64,000 bases of DNA from Phytoseiulus persimilis. Lineage: Eukaryota; Arthropoda; Arachnida; Mesostigmata; Phytoseiidae. The first letter of the stretch is position 1, and each line of letters opens with the position of its first letter. Shown here in pieces: positions 26,001 through 41,000 of the stretch. The DNA is taken from NCBI GenBank assembly GCA_037576195.1, contig CM075102.1, positions 26,594,745 to 26,658,744 on the forward strand. The letters are read 5' to 3'. The notes under the pieces are model-generated. The model was not told where the DNA came from. It ran no database searches and saw only the letters and a list, made by a program, of their open reading frames with translations. A program made the position numbers and the translations under genes.

Positions 26001-29000
26001 TGTCATGCCCAGAGATGTCGTTGAGATGCCTGTGCGATCGGGTCGACCATCAATGCCCGTTCCTGCATTCCGCTCGTTCGTTGGGTGGTTTGCGACTACG
26101 ATAAACTCGTTGAGTGGGAACCGTTCGGAAGACGAACCGGGTGGCCTGTAACGTGTGGTTTATGCGTCGCTTGATTGAAACTTCGAAATCCCGGCTTGAT
26201 GCTATTTCTTCTCGCTCGTTCGCATGCTTTTTCGCGAGCGTTCGTTTGATCGTCGGCTCCGGACGAGGCTTTGACATCTCGTTCGGATCATCGGTAAATT
26301 ATTCGGTAAACGAATAGCATCAATGGATCGATCCGTGAACGATCTGTTGGAAAAAACGCGCGCGGTGATTCGGGTTCAGACCGAGGGCCCTATCAACGCT
26401 GAATTCACAAGCGTAACCGAAAAACAATTGCGTCTCACAGCGATGAGTCGACGTACATACAATGCTCTTGCCGAGTGAGGATTTTCCGTCGGTAAGCATA
26501 CGCGGTCGCCAAGTCATCATCGGTCGATTTCTCGGCTGATTGCAAGTGCCCCGTGTGTGGACAGGAGAAAATCTATCTGTTCGTCCAGCGGACAAGCAAA
26601 ACTATTCACCTCGTGTCGAAATTCGCGTCGATGACGACAAAGGGATCCCTGTGTTCGGAACCGCGTTGTGGATCAACCGGGAACATCGTTTCGTCAGTGC
26701 TGAGCGCAGGGTCAGTTCCGCGGCCCCTAACCTCACCTGCTACAGTTTTTTTCTTCTCCGTTTTTCTCCTGACAAGACACCATGAATTCAAGTTACACAG
26801 TGCGGAGGCTCGCATTGTACAGAATTCCATTCGAGGCCGGCCGCGGAGCAGGCTCCAGGACGGTGCCATGCGCGTGCTTTACTTTTTATGCCGTACCGAG
26901 ACGGACCGAGTGAGCATTGTTTTCCCTCACTGCGTCTCGTGTGAGCGCAAGAGTGTCTCCTCTCAGGTTTTTTCCCTAGAGCCTTCGGTCTGTTACGCAC
27001 ACGGCGCGACGTTAGAATACACCTACGACTTCTCTGTGACTTGCTGTCTAGCTGGCTGGTTGGCAATCGGAAAGGAAGACCAAAAAAACGGAGACCTCAG
27101 CGCAGAAGCGGTGCGCGCATACGTTACGTTCTGCTTGAACGCGACGAATAATTCCGCATGCCGGGTGGTATGAGCGTGGCGTTGGAGAGGAGCCGCTCTT
27201 CGAGAAAACCGGAACATTATGGAAAAACTCTTGGATGTGCTCATCGTGCCGCACAAACGCTCCCCGTCCAACAGTGGAGCAGGGATCGAAATCACTACAC
27301 TCGATTTTTTAGATAGAAATCCTCAATAGAAACTGTCCAAACGCAGCCGCGACGCGCAGGGTGGCATTCAGAGGTGTGCCGGCATTGTTCATTATTATCG
27401 ACTACAGGAATCGTCATCTAATCCTGTCGTGAACGCTCCCTCGTTCGCAACTGATTCTACCTCCTTCTTTGCAGCGGAGAAGTTCATGTGCCTCGGCGAC
27501 TGGGACAGCAACAACTCTGAAGACCGATACGTAGCCCTCATGGACACCTCGCATGATGACCCGAAACGGCCGAAGTATCGCTGCGGGGTGAGCGTCGTTT
27601 CATTTTTGTGATTGTTGTTCTCAGTGAGAGTGAAATTTGTCAGCGACGCCCGCTGCCTTCGAATAGGGTTGCATCCATAGTCACTGGGGCGTTGTCAATT
27701 AGAGCAGAAGCGATCGTGCGAGATATGGAACGATGTTTGTGTCGCGAACCCTTTCGAATACACGGGTGTGGACCCCCTACAAGTTTCATCAGCGCAATCG
27801 TCGGCGCTCAATAAGATTTACAATATCAAAACACTCCTTCTGAACCCGCCGGTTGGTTGGCTGGCTCGGAGATATTCTAGCAAATACACAAACTGGTCGG
27901 TCGGCTGACGTTTCGAGTCGAATCGACCGCTCCATTCCGGGGAGCGGGAATGGTGATCCATCTTTGTCTTTATCTCTAATTTCTCTCCCCGCAGATGTAC
28001 CGTCAAGACTCCGCCACAGGTCGTGTCTACATGTCCTTGACGTCCGATAGCACCTGCAACGTCCTATCAGCTCACAACGGGTACGAAACATTCATGCTGT
28101 CGCCGATGGATGCCGAGCCGCTGCCGAATATCGTCGAGCGGGCTCAGTGTGTTTTCCCAGAGTACGCGCAAGGTCCATGGGGAGATCAGGTGAACATCGA
28201 TGAAGGGACCATGGTACTGCGCGACTCGAAGAACGGTTTCTCCACGCAGACGATACGTTGCGTGCTGCAAGGCTCGGATCGCTATCCGGTCCATATGATC
28301 TCACAATGGTAAGCCCTTTTCCTTCGTCATAATTGAAAGACTCAGCGAGAGAGATCTGCTCCTCTTCGGACTCCCTGTCTTCGAATGAGCTTCAGCTCTC
28401 GCGGAGTTCGTGCCGTCTATCCTCGGAAATTCCGGCCTGGAAACGTTCCCTCAAAAGACCGGCCAGGTCGGTCTATCTCTTCAGACGGAGCGAGCCACTT
28501 TCTACGCGTAGATGCACAACTACGATAAGAAGCAACTCGGTGCTGAGATGCTTGACAAAAAAAAAAATCCATCTCGCCCGTGCTTGTTGCTGCAGCAGAC
28601 GTGTGCGCATCACTGCGTCGCATCTACTACGACTACGTGACTCTAACTTCAGCGCTGCTTCATTTTACAGCGGTGATGAAACATACGCCTGCGTCAAGTT
28701 CCAGAGAAGGTCCGCGACAGTCATCGAGTTCCAGTTTGGAGCTTCAGAGTCAGCTCCGGTCAAGAATCTCTGTTCCGATGACCGCTTCGCTAACTCGGAA
28801 TGGGTCACCCAAGGACGTGAGTAAAATTTATGCGCGTCTTCGGGTGCCTTCTGTCGTTTGTTATGTCGTTCAGGATCTGCGACCAATAATTCGTTGGAGT
28901 GGTGACGTATTGGCTGAATTCTATCGATGCTGTTTCCTCGTCGCTCTATTTGGACGTGTTCTCCCTTCTTTCGCGTCCGTATACGTCGCATCCAGCGAGC

Positions 29001-32000
29001 TGATAGGGAGCCGTCGAGATGATCTTGATCCGCCGACTCCCTACCTTCGTACACGGGTCTTGCATTCGACTCGGAAGAGAAGTCCTCGATGAAAAGCGCT
29101 CGGAAACGTTCCGATTGATTCGGAAGAAATCTTCGTGTCAGAAAAACAGGGAGAGCACTCGATGTCGGAACGAGACACAACAAGGTTTCGGATGAGGCCG
29201 GTGGTGATAATAGCGGCAAGTTTATTTGTGCCCGATTCGTGTTAATAAAATTTAAAGCCCGTTCCCTGAGGGGCTCCCACACTAGACGTCGCGGCGTACC
29301 GAAACAACGCCCAGAATACCAGACACCGGCAGCCGAGCTAGCAGGTAGTCAGTTAGCAGACAGTTCGCCCCCAAGGTGCTCCACCCGCTGTACCCCCCTG
29401 GGCAGGAGTTCGGAGCGGCCGGCGAATATGCGAGTTCGATGAAAAGAGGAGAGAAGCTGAAAAAAGTTTTCCGTATTTGATTGAAGTTGTCAATGACATG
29501 TCCGCCTCAGCGGAGGGAATAACTCATCATCGTGATGCGACGACGACGACGACTACAGTCATTACCAACGATGATACGCTTCTGCTGACCGCGTTTCATT
29601 CCGACGGGCAGACATATAGTATTTCCCGGACATAAAATTATTATCGTAAGCTCGTAAAAGCCGCCATATTATAGCACGCCATTACTTTCGCGAATCACAA
29701 GCGGTTTTCCCGTTCTCCCGGGTGCCACGGGTTCGTGCGACTCCGGCCGCTGGTGCCGGTATGAGCTCGCCAGCTTGCGTGATTGTCTTTGCGTGGTGGT
29801 GACGATGTCGCGTTGAAACGTCAAAAAGTTGAGTTGGTCACCTAATGAAGGGACGAGCCACATTTACGGCTTACGAGTAGGGAACCTCTTTAGCGAATCT
29901 TCCTATCTGGCGTTCATCATTTTATTCGGCGCCGCCACTTCTTCTCGAGGGAACTGAGGTTTCTGATCTGACCGTTCTCGTCGGCGTTCCGTCGTCGACT
30001 TCGTCGGCCCAATAGCCGGAGCTGCCGTTGTTGTGGTCGTGGCGGCTCGAGAAGAGCTTTCTATCTTCCAGCGGCTTTCTTCATATCAACCGTCTTTATC
30101 AGCGGCTCCTCATACCTGACGGCCTTCCATGTCCGCCTTTTCCATCGCGCGTCGACCACAGAGGAATTTTCATGCCAAACAATGGCTTCCTCGAGATCCA
30201 GTGGAAAACTTCTATGAAACTATTGACCACAGGACGTCAGGTGCGCATGGGAAACTTGATGTGCGGCTTCCACGGTAGCCGCGGCGGGAGCACTTGGAAC
30301 GAACAGACACAACATGTGCTTTCCGCTCTCTCGAAGTCTCACCGAGCGGCGCCAATTCGAAATTAGGAGCAGAAAGCCCGGATTGATTCGCTTTTTCGGA
30401 GCAAATACTTTCCCACGTTTATCTAAACTGCTCTGCGATTTGTCCTGTCGCTCTCGATTTTGTTTCGAGCTTAGCTTCGGTGCTTCCTCACCGCAGACCA
30501 ACAAGCGAGTGAGGTCCCGGCGACGAGGCAGGCAGGCAGGCAGGTAAAATAATTGTTAATAAAATTTGTTATTTCTCAAAGATAGCTCGACCTCGGGCAG
30601 ATAACATTGATCATAATGTGGGAAACTGATAGCACGGATGCCGAAGGCATCCGTTTGGTGTCTCTCGTTGGTTCGCAGGGCGCGAGTCGGTTTCGGTTAC
30701 AGTGACGGCCGTCGCCAGCAGATGTGGTAGCGAGAGCTGCGATAAGTGCGCATCTTGAGAATTCGCAGTCGGAACAAGTTCTTCGTAATTGGCGCATGGC
30801 CTCGTCTCGGACCCGGAGTGCGATCCGGGCACCGCTCCGCGCCTCTGAGGTTATGCTACTGTGCAGGTTTCTTGGCTGGACTCGCGGCTCAGCAACATTA
30901 TACGTGATCGTCTCCGTGGTTTATTGGGTCTAGATTCTCCGACGCATCTAAATCCTCGAATTTGGAAACCGGAACCCTCGAATTTTCGCTGTCTCATGGA
31001 CATTGCGATGAGCATGAAGTCGTCGGAGCGGGGCTGCGTCCTTTGCGGAAGGTCTTCAATTCTGTCAGCACTGTTTCGAAATCGGTAGGAAGAAGAATGA
31101 GCATTGCAAATCATTGTTCGATGGACGCTACCGATGGATGGCCATTTGAAGTTTTTCTGTTCTTCGCGCCGAAGATATTGAGTGGTGGTGTGGTTTTGAC
31201 TTTTCGGATTCGTTCCTCTCAACAACGAACGATTGAGGTCGGTTCAACGGCTGGATGTTTCTTGATTGTGAAAACATCACGGAGACACTCGACCGGTCAC
31301 TGCAGACCATGCAACGGTGTCGCTCCAATGAAACTTCTTCCAAACATCGGGTCCGCGCTCGGAATTTCTCGACTCGGTCTGTCTGGTATCTGTCGCCGCG
31401 TATCTCTTTCCGAGGCGCGGAGAACGGGTCCGGCGAAAACAAACTTCGAAAGCCGTGGACTGGACGAACTATTCAATCGAGCCAGACCAATAAAGCTTTG
31501 CTTGAATGTGAATTTGGGGGAAAAGGTTTTTTTTTTCCGCTGTGGTTCCCATCTTCCATCCGTTCATTGTTCACATTCATAACAGATGTGACTTGGTTGA
31601 AGATTTCTTGTCCTGGCTCCCAGTATTCGACAGAAAGATTCCCCGTGTCTCATAAAGGTGGTTCGTTGTCTGCGTCGGCCTACTCTTAAGGTTCATAGAC
31701 TATCTCCAGGAATGGCTCAAGGAGCCACACGGTCTAAAGCTTTGAAGAATTCCCCGAGAATTTTAAGTATTTTTAGACGGCTGGCGAGCCGGTGACATAC
31801 CAGGGAGCATTTAATAATAAATTATAGCTCGTTCAGTAACACTGCCGGGCTTCTCGCTCGGGTCTCTCGCTCACCCTCGTGCTGTAACGAGCATTTTGAC
31901 AAGATTCGCCGGAAGTCACGCACCAAACTTGAATCGTGTAGTCGCGAAGGCGCATTCAGCACACGACCGATGTCACCGAAACTTTCGGTTCGCAAGTGTC

Positions 32001-35000
32001 CATCGTCGTCGTCGTCGTCGGCTGCGGCATCGGACTCAGCGGTCTAGGAAAGCCGTCGGACTTTCTCTGTGGACGTGACCAGGTTCTGACGATGACAGCG
32101 TCCTAACTGCGACTTGAATGGGACTTTAATAATTTGAAACACAAGTTGAATTAATATGACTTCTTGTTCGTGCGACAAAAGAGAATCTCGGAACAAAGCT
32201 GTCTTTGAAATCACGGCTGCGGCGACGACGATCACGACCATGGTAATGGCGACGACGAAGACGATGGCAGAATCCATAGTGGGTTCGCACACCCTTCCAC
32301 CACCGAACGCACCATGGATGGCTCTGAGCGGTCGAGCGAGCGGCGGAGTTTGAATTCAAAGAAAGATAGGCGACTTCATCTGGAGCGGTCGAGTGAGGCT
32401 TTCATCCAAACTACCACTATGAACAACCTTAAGTGTATTAACAGCCCGACGCAGGAAAACCCATCCATCCACCCGCCGAGTCGAAGCACCTGCATCTCGT
32501 CGACTTCTTCGCCGTCGCGTTCATGTTATTGTTGCGCATCGGTCAATAAGTGGTTAGAGTCAAGGTTGAGAGGCTGCGTAAAGATGCTTCGAGTTTATGA
32601 AGGAAATGCTTTGATAATTCGAAAGACACTGCTTTGTGTTTCGTGTATTCTGTCCGACTCAGCGCACTTGTTCATGGAGTAGTCGAGCAAACTGAACTGA
32701 AACGCTGATTTGATCAACCCTGATGGCCGCGAACGTTTCAGCTGATGGCTCGGCATGGTTCACACCAAACGCCGCCCCGATGCTACGTAGGAGGGAGGGG
32801 TCCTATCAAAGCATTTTTGCCAATCATTCGTTCGTTTGTATTCACAAACAAGGCTGTCAGCGTTGGACATATCCAATCGGGTCAAAACCGCTGTTCTGAA
32901 ATCGGTATTCTGACGCATTTTGGGCTGGTTCTGGATCGTACCTGCTCGCTGCTCTCTCTTCGCTACATCTAGCGATTACCGCTGCTCCAACTAGATCAGT
33001 CGAACACAAAGTATCCGGTGTCTTTCCACAATTACGTCGACCGTGGAAATATTCACATCGTGAATAAATTTTTTTAAACGTGATGATCTTTTTGCTTTAT
33101 ATTCTTGCGATTCCATTCCTCTCGATGGGATATGGGATCATAGGCACATTAGTCGTATTCGAGGTACCTCGATAAGATACTTACATGAACTAGGTGATCT
33201 AAGTGCCTAGGTATCCTACTGTGGTACTACTGAAGGTTCATACTGAGATAGTGAGCTTGATGCCTTGAGAGAGGCCGATTCCCGGTTGTCTAGCCATCAA
33301 TATGTATCATTGGAGCTCTATTGGAACACTCAAGTTAAAAATTGACATCTTTTGACTCATTCAAGGTATTTCAGGGATCCCGGCCGTGCAGCAGAGCCAG
33401 AGCGGTGGTTGCCCGATAGTTGGTGACTACACTGGGACAATTCCTGGAGCAATCGGATTGTGCGCCAGGATCGCTTCGGATTGCAACAATCCTGACATCA
33501 TGTTCTATACTGTGTACAACTGCGAGAACTCGACACACATCATTGAAGGTAAGCGTTTGGTGGGTTCAACAACTGGTGCAGCTGTGAGAGCCGACGCAAC
33601 AATTTCGGGTTTTGAGGGTTAATAGAAAAAGAGTGGATCTGTCTTCGCGTCTGGAAGATCTGGTTTGACCGAAGGAGGAGCGGAGAAGTCGATGTCTCGT
33701 ATCACCGATCGAGGTTATGACGTGCGGTCGGGAAATTCGAGCTCCTCCTCACTGAGGATTCGGTTTGGAGCTGCTCTGAGAAAACAACTCATTCAGCTAA
33801 GGATTCTCCTGTGCGGGTGCTTAAAAAAGCTCTTTGGCCTGATCCGCAATCACAGAACTTCATTGTTGCTGAGTCGAGGCCAGACTGCCTTCAATGAAAC
33901 TCTTCACTTATTTTCTCTCTTCTTCTACCGCTCGTCTGTCTTCCATTCTGTTGCTGTGCTCGTCGTCTACGCGAGCCTTTCCGAGATATACTACTCGGCC
34001 AGCCTGCGGGTGGCTCGCTTGAGAAGATTGAGAAAAGTTCTGGTGTGAATTGCAGAGGCTCGGCTGCCCACTCACTCCGAGTTGATTCCCAACAGCAGTA
34101 GACCTCGCCCGGACGAGTCGAAGGAGCGATCTGTGAGTTTCGTCGGTCCATTCGGCGTCCGACGTGTCGGTCATCCCACAAGTTCGTCTCTCTGTCGTTG
34201 TGTATGTGAACTGGAAGTCATTAGGAGTTTTTGCGCGGCAATCGAACCTCTTCGCTGTGGCGTTTACCGCCGTGTTTTGGACTTGAGAAGATGTTAAAGA
34301 GTTTTTAGGTCGTCCTGTCGTCCGGCCGGTCGACAAACCGACCGACGAGTCGTCCCGCGGGTTCCTCTCCATGTCAGAAGCGAAATCGAGCGTCGCTTGC
34401 CCAGCCTAAAAAGTTAGCGAAAAAAGCCTCTCGTCGCTACGAGACAGAGAGAACGTTCGCCCACTTGACTGTCGGTCACATAAGCTTCACAACAGTTTCT
34501 CTTACGAAGCCTCCGAAGTTGTCTACTCCCGGTGACTGAGTCAGTCACTCACTCGGTCAGTCAGTCGGTCGGTCGCTCGGCTGGTTGGCTGGCTACCCCA
34601 TCCGTCGGCTCCTGCCGTCTCATCGTACGAGCGATCGCTGTAGAATAGCGTGCTTCGATGTTGACCATCGGTTTTTTACTTTTCTGTTGACAAGTGACGG
34701 ACGGACGGACGTACGTTACGTTTTCCCAGACGGTCGATCCACTGACTGGCGGAGCTACGGTGGCATACTCGCTGGCTACGCTTCCAACAACAACTGTGGC
34801 TCAGACAGCGAGGGCTAGGGACAAAAACACGCAAAACAAATCACGTGCTGGACGGGATCCGGCCGCCTCTCGAGCCTCCGTGAGGGCGGCTTCTGATTTC
34901 TCGGTCGAGTCGGCCATCGAGCTTCACTCAGCTGTGAACTTTACTCCACTTGATTTCACTGGGCTTCTGTGCGATTCTGCTCGACTTGAGCGAGCCGGTT

Positions 35001-38000
35001 CCATTGCCTCGTTTGCTCGTACCATGCCGTAGATCCAGAGCTTTCTGGATCGTTTAAACTCGGCTTCTCCTTCGTTTGGGATTCGTCTGGACCTACGCAT
35101 CCAATCTATCAAGAAAGGATCCGCGCCGATGAGAAACAACCAGCTCGGGATGACTGGGACCAGTTCCTGAAATTTCGGTAGACATGAGGAATCATGTCAC
35201 GAAAGCGGGCCTGACTGATATGGATTCTCATTCTGACATCCCAGTGATTGAGTTTTTTCAGTTAACGTTCGTTTTCGATTTCAGAACGCGAGTACAACTG
35301 CCTCGGCAACTGGGACGAGGACGGCATCACCTATTCGTTCACCCACCGTCGAGATGTCCACGAGTTCCAATGTTTCGTAAGTATCGGATGACCATTAATC
35401 TTTTGGCAACTGTGCGTCTCGGGCGAGAAAGTTGCTGTAGCAACGGGACAGTAGGAGTTACCGTAGAGAAGAATTAGGAGGCTGAAGAGGAACGAGAGAA
35501 GAATAATCGATCCGTTGATCGGGTGGGGGGATCACTGAAAAAACAAACTGTTCGCAGAGTCTTCGAGGTTTCACCTTTCAATCTCGTAGCAAAAACATCC
35601 TACGAGTCCATCGTCTACGCGATCGCTCCATTCAGGGAGTCAACATGTTGGAGTGGGGTCACCAGGCGCCCATTCATTCATCTTCTCGTACAGCTCACTC
35701 TCTCCTCAAGGCTTTCTTAGGTCGAGTTCTGTCGCTATGTCCGAATCCGCTCTCGGCCGGTGCCTCTCGACAGTATGGTTTACACACAGTGATAGCCGGC
35801 TAATTCGATGACCGAATGGAAACGAGTGGAGATAGGAACCGCGCGGTTGTCGAGGCGCTGCTACCGTTAGGCAGAGGGCTGTATTCTCGAGAACCGCTCA
35901 GGCTGTACAGGACGTCACAGTCCGAAGCGGTGCCAACCACGAGCCCGTCCGAGGTGCCTCATGCGCTAACGCCCAGGGTTCGGATCGCACGAAAAGCCGA
36001 AATCCGGTTTCCGTTCAGGCTATGTCGTATTACGGACGGTCGAACTCCCTCGCGTTCCCACAGAAACGTTTGCTGTTTACTTGTTCGAGCGTCCGACCGA
36101 CCGACCGACCGACTGTCTGACTGGCTGCCAGCGATGCAGGCGGCGAGCGACGACGGCGAAAGCAATGACGCCGGTCGCCGTAGAAACGTCAACGTAACAT
36201 AGGAGCTACGATTCATTCGGTTGGTTCGACGCTGGCAGTGACGGATCGCCTCAATGAAAAAGTTCCTCATGAATGTTTCGATCCCTGTCGAACCGACGTC
36301 GGATCCATGCGGTTTGCCAAGCACGCAGTCGGGCACAGCGCGGGCGAGAAATTCGATGCTGAACAGCTTCTTCTGACGATTCTCCCAGTGAGAGAGGTAT
36401 TCGCCCGCCACGTATGGTGAAGCTATGCCACTGGCGCGCTGAGATTCGGCACCGCCACTCCTATTCCGGAGGAAGACATAACTCTACGAGGATGACGTCA
36501 CTGACGTGATTCAAAAGTCAGTCAGACGGGCACAAGCTATACAAGTGGTTCATTGACGGACGGAGGGCCGACAGAGAAACCGATGGACTGCTTGACATGG
36601 AGACAAGCAGGAGGACGAGACGACGGAGGAGGAGGCACTCTGCTTCCTGCGCCTCTGGATGATCGCTTTTGTGCTCGTTGGGTTCTATGTTTACCCGAAC
36701 GTATTCAAAGCGCTGGATCCTTTACAGCTTCCATGCTTCTCTCTGGTGGCTGCTGCGAACCCTTGTTCCATTCACCACCGAGAGTATTCATGCCTCGAGT
36801 TCGCCGAACACCTAGGGTTTACTATCTTAGTACTCGTTTCTATAAGCATGAGAATTTTCATGGGGTTCGAATGGTTGTTTACCAGTTTCCGGTGCCCATC
36901 CGTTCGGCATGAATCTGGCGGTCACACCAGCTCGGACAGTCGGCGATCTTCCAATCGCTATCAGAACGACTTTGAATGTTCACGGCAATTACTGCAATTG
37001 TGTCGAGATCTTCTTCGGCTTTCACCCTAATCTCTCATATTCGCTTCGTGCCAACAAGCGGCCGGATCGAAGACTACGGGCAGCGGTTGTATCGATGATC
37101 AAATTAGGGAAAATCGATGGATTGAGATCTCAGTCAGTCGAGCTGGACGTAGAGGCGGTGGCGGCGGCACAACCGACGGCCCCTGACCCGCGGCTATCTC
37201 GGTCGGACCTGCTCTCATCATCCTGATCAGACGATTATGATGATCTGACAATTTACGGGCCCTATCAATCTTTCACTGTCTAACAGTTTGTCTTCGATAT
37301 GTGCTGGGCGAGATATCCCGTGAGGGCAGGTGAGAGCTCGCGGAGCCTTACCGCTCGTCTGGGCTGTCGTTGTTACCACCGGCCGCTCACTGGCAGCATC
37401 GATCCGTACTGACCGACGACGAATGCATTAAAGCAGAACGCACCAAGATGCTTATTGCTTTCGATTTGCTGAGGCCTACGTCCGCTCCTTACCCTAGCTC
37501 TTTCGGGAGGTTTCCAAAACGGTCAAACACACAAACAAATTGAAATCGTGATGAGTATCTCTCCGGCTTTCGGCCTCGGATCGTTCGGCGCACAGCCATT
37601 GGTAAGCAACGGTTCACCGTGCTTGGGTCGCTTGCTTGACGCTGATTCTACTTCTTCGCTAGCCGTGTGTTTTGTCTTATTTTTTTGTTGTTGAATCCAT
37701 GCGTCCACCGCCGCGCCCTGCCGATAGCGCACCAAGACTTCACCTCAGGCCATCAGCATTTCGGGCGAGAGAAAACCGACTAAAAGAGCGGAGCCGAATA
37801 ATTTGACCGCGGCCGGCCGATATCATTTGATTGAATCACATAATTCCAAAGATTGTTGCCTTTGTCTTCAGGAGCCTGCCGCGCTCTTACGACCAGTTGC
37901 CTGTCTTGAATCGCGACCGCCTCAGTGAATAGCTACGGCTTGGAATCGATGAAGACACCGTCATAGACCGCGAGTGTTATCGGCCACGAGTTCATTATTT

Positions 38001-41000
38001 GTCGACTTCGCACACTATTTGTTGTAACGGCTCTGAACAACGAGTTGATCGATTTAGGCCGAACAACTGAAGGGGAGAAACGCCGTCGCCGTTCTGTGGC
38101 TGCTGCTGTTGTTGATGACGATAATGATGATGTCGTCTTTCGAGACAGAGAAGAAAAATCAACTTAGCCGATCTGAGCGCCTGGGTCTCTCCTCTTCTAT
38201 TGCCCTGCCCTGTTCGTTCTGACGTAGTGGTTCCGATTCCGAGCCCCTGGAGAGCAGACGAGGATGAAACAAAAATAAGGACGACGAACGGGATCTCCGG
38301 CACTGAATGGAGTCCAGGAGCTCAGGAGGAAGAAGATCACACGACGGAGACGGTGAAGGGTCGAAGTGTCATTCCTGGGAATTCGGCGTATTAGCGATGA
38401 AGATCTAACACAACAGGGCCATCACGAGATAAGGGCGAGAGACCTTTGAATGAGTTCTCGGATGGATGGACGAATGAATGAAGTCCAATGAGAGTCGGGA
38501 AAGGCTGCCTCGTGGCGCGCCATTTTCGCGTTCGAGATGGGAGATTACAACGAAGATCGATCGGCTGTTAATGATATTTCTAATGGCGTCGTTCTTCCTT
38601 CGATGTTATTCCTTCCCTGGATAGAGAAGCGACGGAGAACGAGAAGACACTCAAAAACTTCAATTAACTCAAGACGAAACTGAAGAGAAAGCCTCCTGAC
38701 TGGCCCGATCGAGCTCTGCTTTGGTTTGCCACGCGGGTCGTTCGGTTCGCTTCAACGGCGAAGAGACCTACCGGCGGACGCGCGGTCCGACGGCCGGCCG
38801 ACTCTTGGTCGATATGGCTTAGTGAACGTCAGTACCGCACCTCCTTAATCGCGAAGCGCATTCCTCATTTTGACGTCAGTCCGCTTTGCCGAGCGAGCAG
38901 CGAACTGCGAGGAGACCGGACTTCACTGAGCCACTGAGTCGGACGAACTCCACGGTGGACATTGACCGGGCCTGATGACGGACGAGGTCAGAAATCGAAA
39001 CGCAAAACAGGATTCGATCAAACTACACCAAATCGAAGTTCCTGGTTGCTCAACGCTATCCCAACCGTTCTTTCTTCGGAGGGTCCCTCAAGCGACGACG
39101 TTGACGACGACAACAACGACGGTGATGAGGATAATGCCAATGATGATGAGCGCGTCGACCACCCTCGTTCTTTCTTCTTTCTGATGTTTTTGGTAGATCC
39201 TGTTGTTTTCTGTGCGTGCGGTGAAGCGTCCGTAATATCCTCAATTTCGCTCTGGGAACGAAATAGAAACCCCGACGACTTGAGCGACCTTCGACTGGCT
39301 TGAGTCTTAACAATAGAGGAAGCGGAGGATCCCGTTTATTGAAACGCGGATACTGAGAGAAAACGACTCAAGAAAGTCCCAATTATAAAATGTTGCTTTC
39401 GTGCACGATCGTGTGGCTCTGAGACTGAAAATCATCCCTCCCGATACAGATTCCTTGGTGTCGTTCGTCGAGAAGGAATCATATTGCAGGAGCGACAGGA
39501 TTCTCAAATTCCTCTCGATAACCTTGACTCTTACCCCTCGGGGAACTCCGAACCCAAAGAGAAGTCGGCGGGCGAGGGACTGATATGAGTAAGGTGTTTA
39601 GAAAGCTTCAAAAGAGACAAATGGTCCGCAACACTCCACTCGATTGGAAGGCCTGTGTTCTATCTTTGTCTTGGATCTATCTCGTTATTTCTGGCTTTTT
39701 GTGATGATCGTGTCGGCGGTACCGCAGTCGTAGCCGCCGCCGCCGCCGTCGGCACCGCCTTGAGGTGAAGCTTGCTTCGTACTTAAAGAAAACGAGAGCT
39801 CGGAGAAAAGAAAGAAAGAGCAGAAGAAAGAGACGCTGTTTCCATCCGCGCTGCTCCCGATCGATGTGGTCTACCGACTCGGAGATATTTATCGCGTTCT
39901 CGGCACGAGGAATTCGGAATTTCTCACCGCGGCACCGGCCCAGGTCGTCGCCGTCGTTGTCAGTCGGGCGAACCGTCGCTGTTTCGGTCTTGGTGCAGAC
40001 CCTCCGGTGTTGACGGCGTTCGGCTGAAATAACACTCGAAGCTCGATCTCGATCTTTGGTTTGGTTTCCGAAGAATAATCCTCATCCCGCTCGTTTTGTT
40101 CTTGCACAGCCACGAAACGACAACCAAAACGACTGGCGCTGCGATGATGATCGATACTGGGTGCGTGGTCGGTTCGACGGACATTTTCGTTCTCGTACAA
40201 AGTCTGCCCGTGCTCTGGGCTCAATGCATTGTCTGAAAGGTGGCTCGCTCGTCATTAGCGGCGGAGATCGGCGGGTAGCCGCTGCTGCTCCTCAGTTCAC
40301 TTGAACGCAGACAACATCATAGCTCACATGATTCAAGCGCATGCGGGCTGATTCGGGGATTCGCCGCCGACGACGAGACTTCTCCGCTGAGTGACTGAAT
40401 GAACAGATGAATGACGAATGACTCGCTGTCAGGAGCTCGCTGAGAAACGGCTTACTTGACCAGCTTCGTAGCGAAAGCGAGTTTGTCGACTTCATTGACG
40501 TCGCGTTGTCGACTTTGTTCGAGTCGACTCCTTTCAGCGGTGCTCGGAAACGATGAAGTTTGGAGCAGTTGGAGAAAGGAGAGATTCCGCACGGCCATGT
40601 CGAATAAGTTGACGAATGCTTTGTCTTCTTCAAAGTCTCCGCACTTATTCATCTAGATGGCGAGCTAGAATGCGGCTCTGTCGAAAGTCAGCGAGTTGGC
40701 CATCCCCTTAAACTTTGTATCCATTCTGTCGCTCCATCTATTCATTGTTTGATTCAGTCGTCGCCGCCTGGCCGGCTTGTCCGCTCGCACGCGAAAACAC
40801 TGCTTGTCGTTGGCACAGAGACGCTTGACGAAACTCGACTTGTCACCGCGTGATTAAACGAACTACATCAGCATCAACAATCGACTTCATCCGTTCACGA
40901 GATGCTTTAAGGGCGACGTCGTCGATGCTGACCGTTCGGGTCACAAAATACTATTCGTCGAAGGATCGGTCCAAGAATTCCATGGCGGGTGACTCGATCT

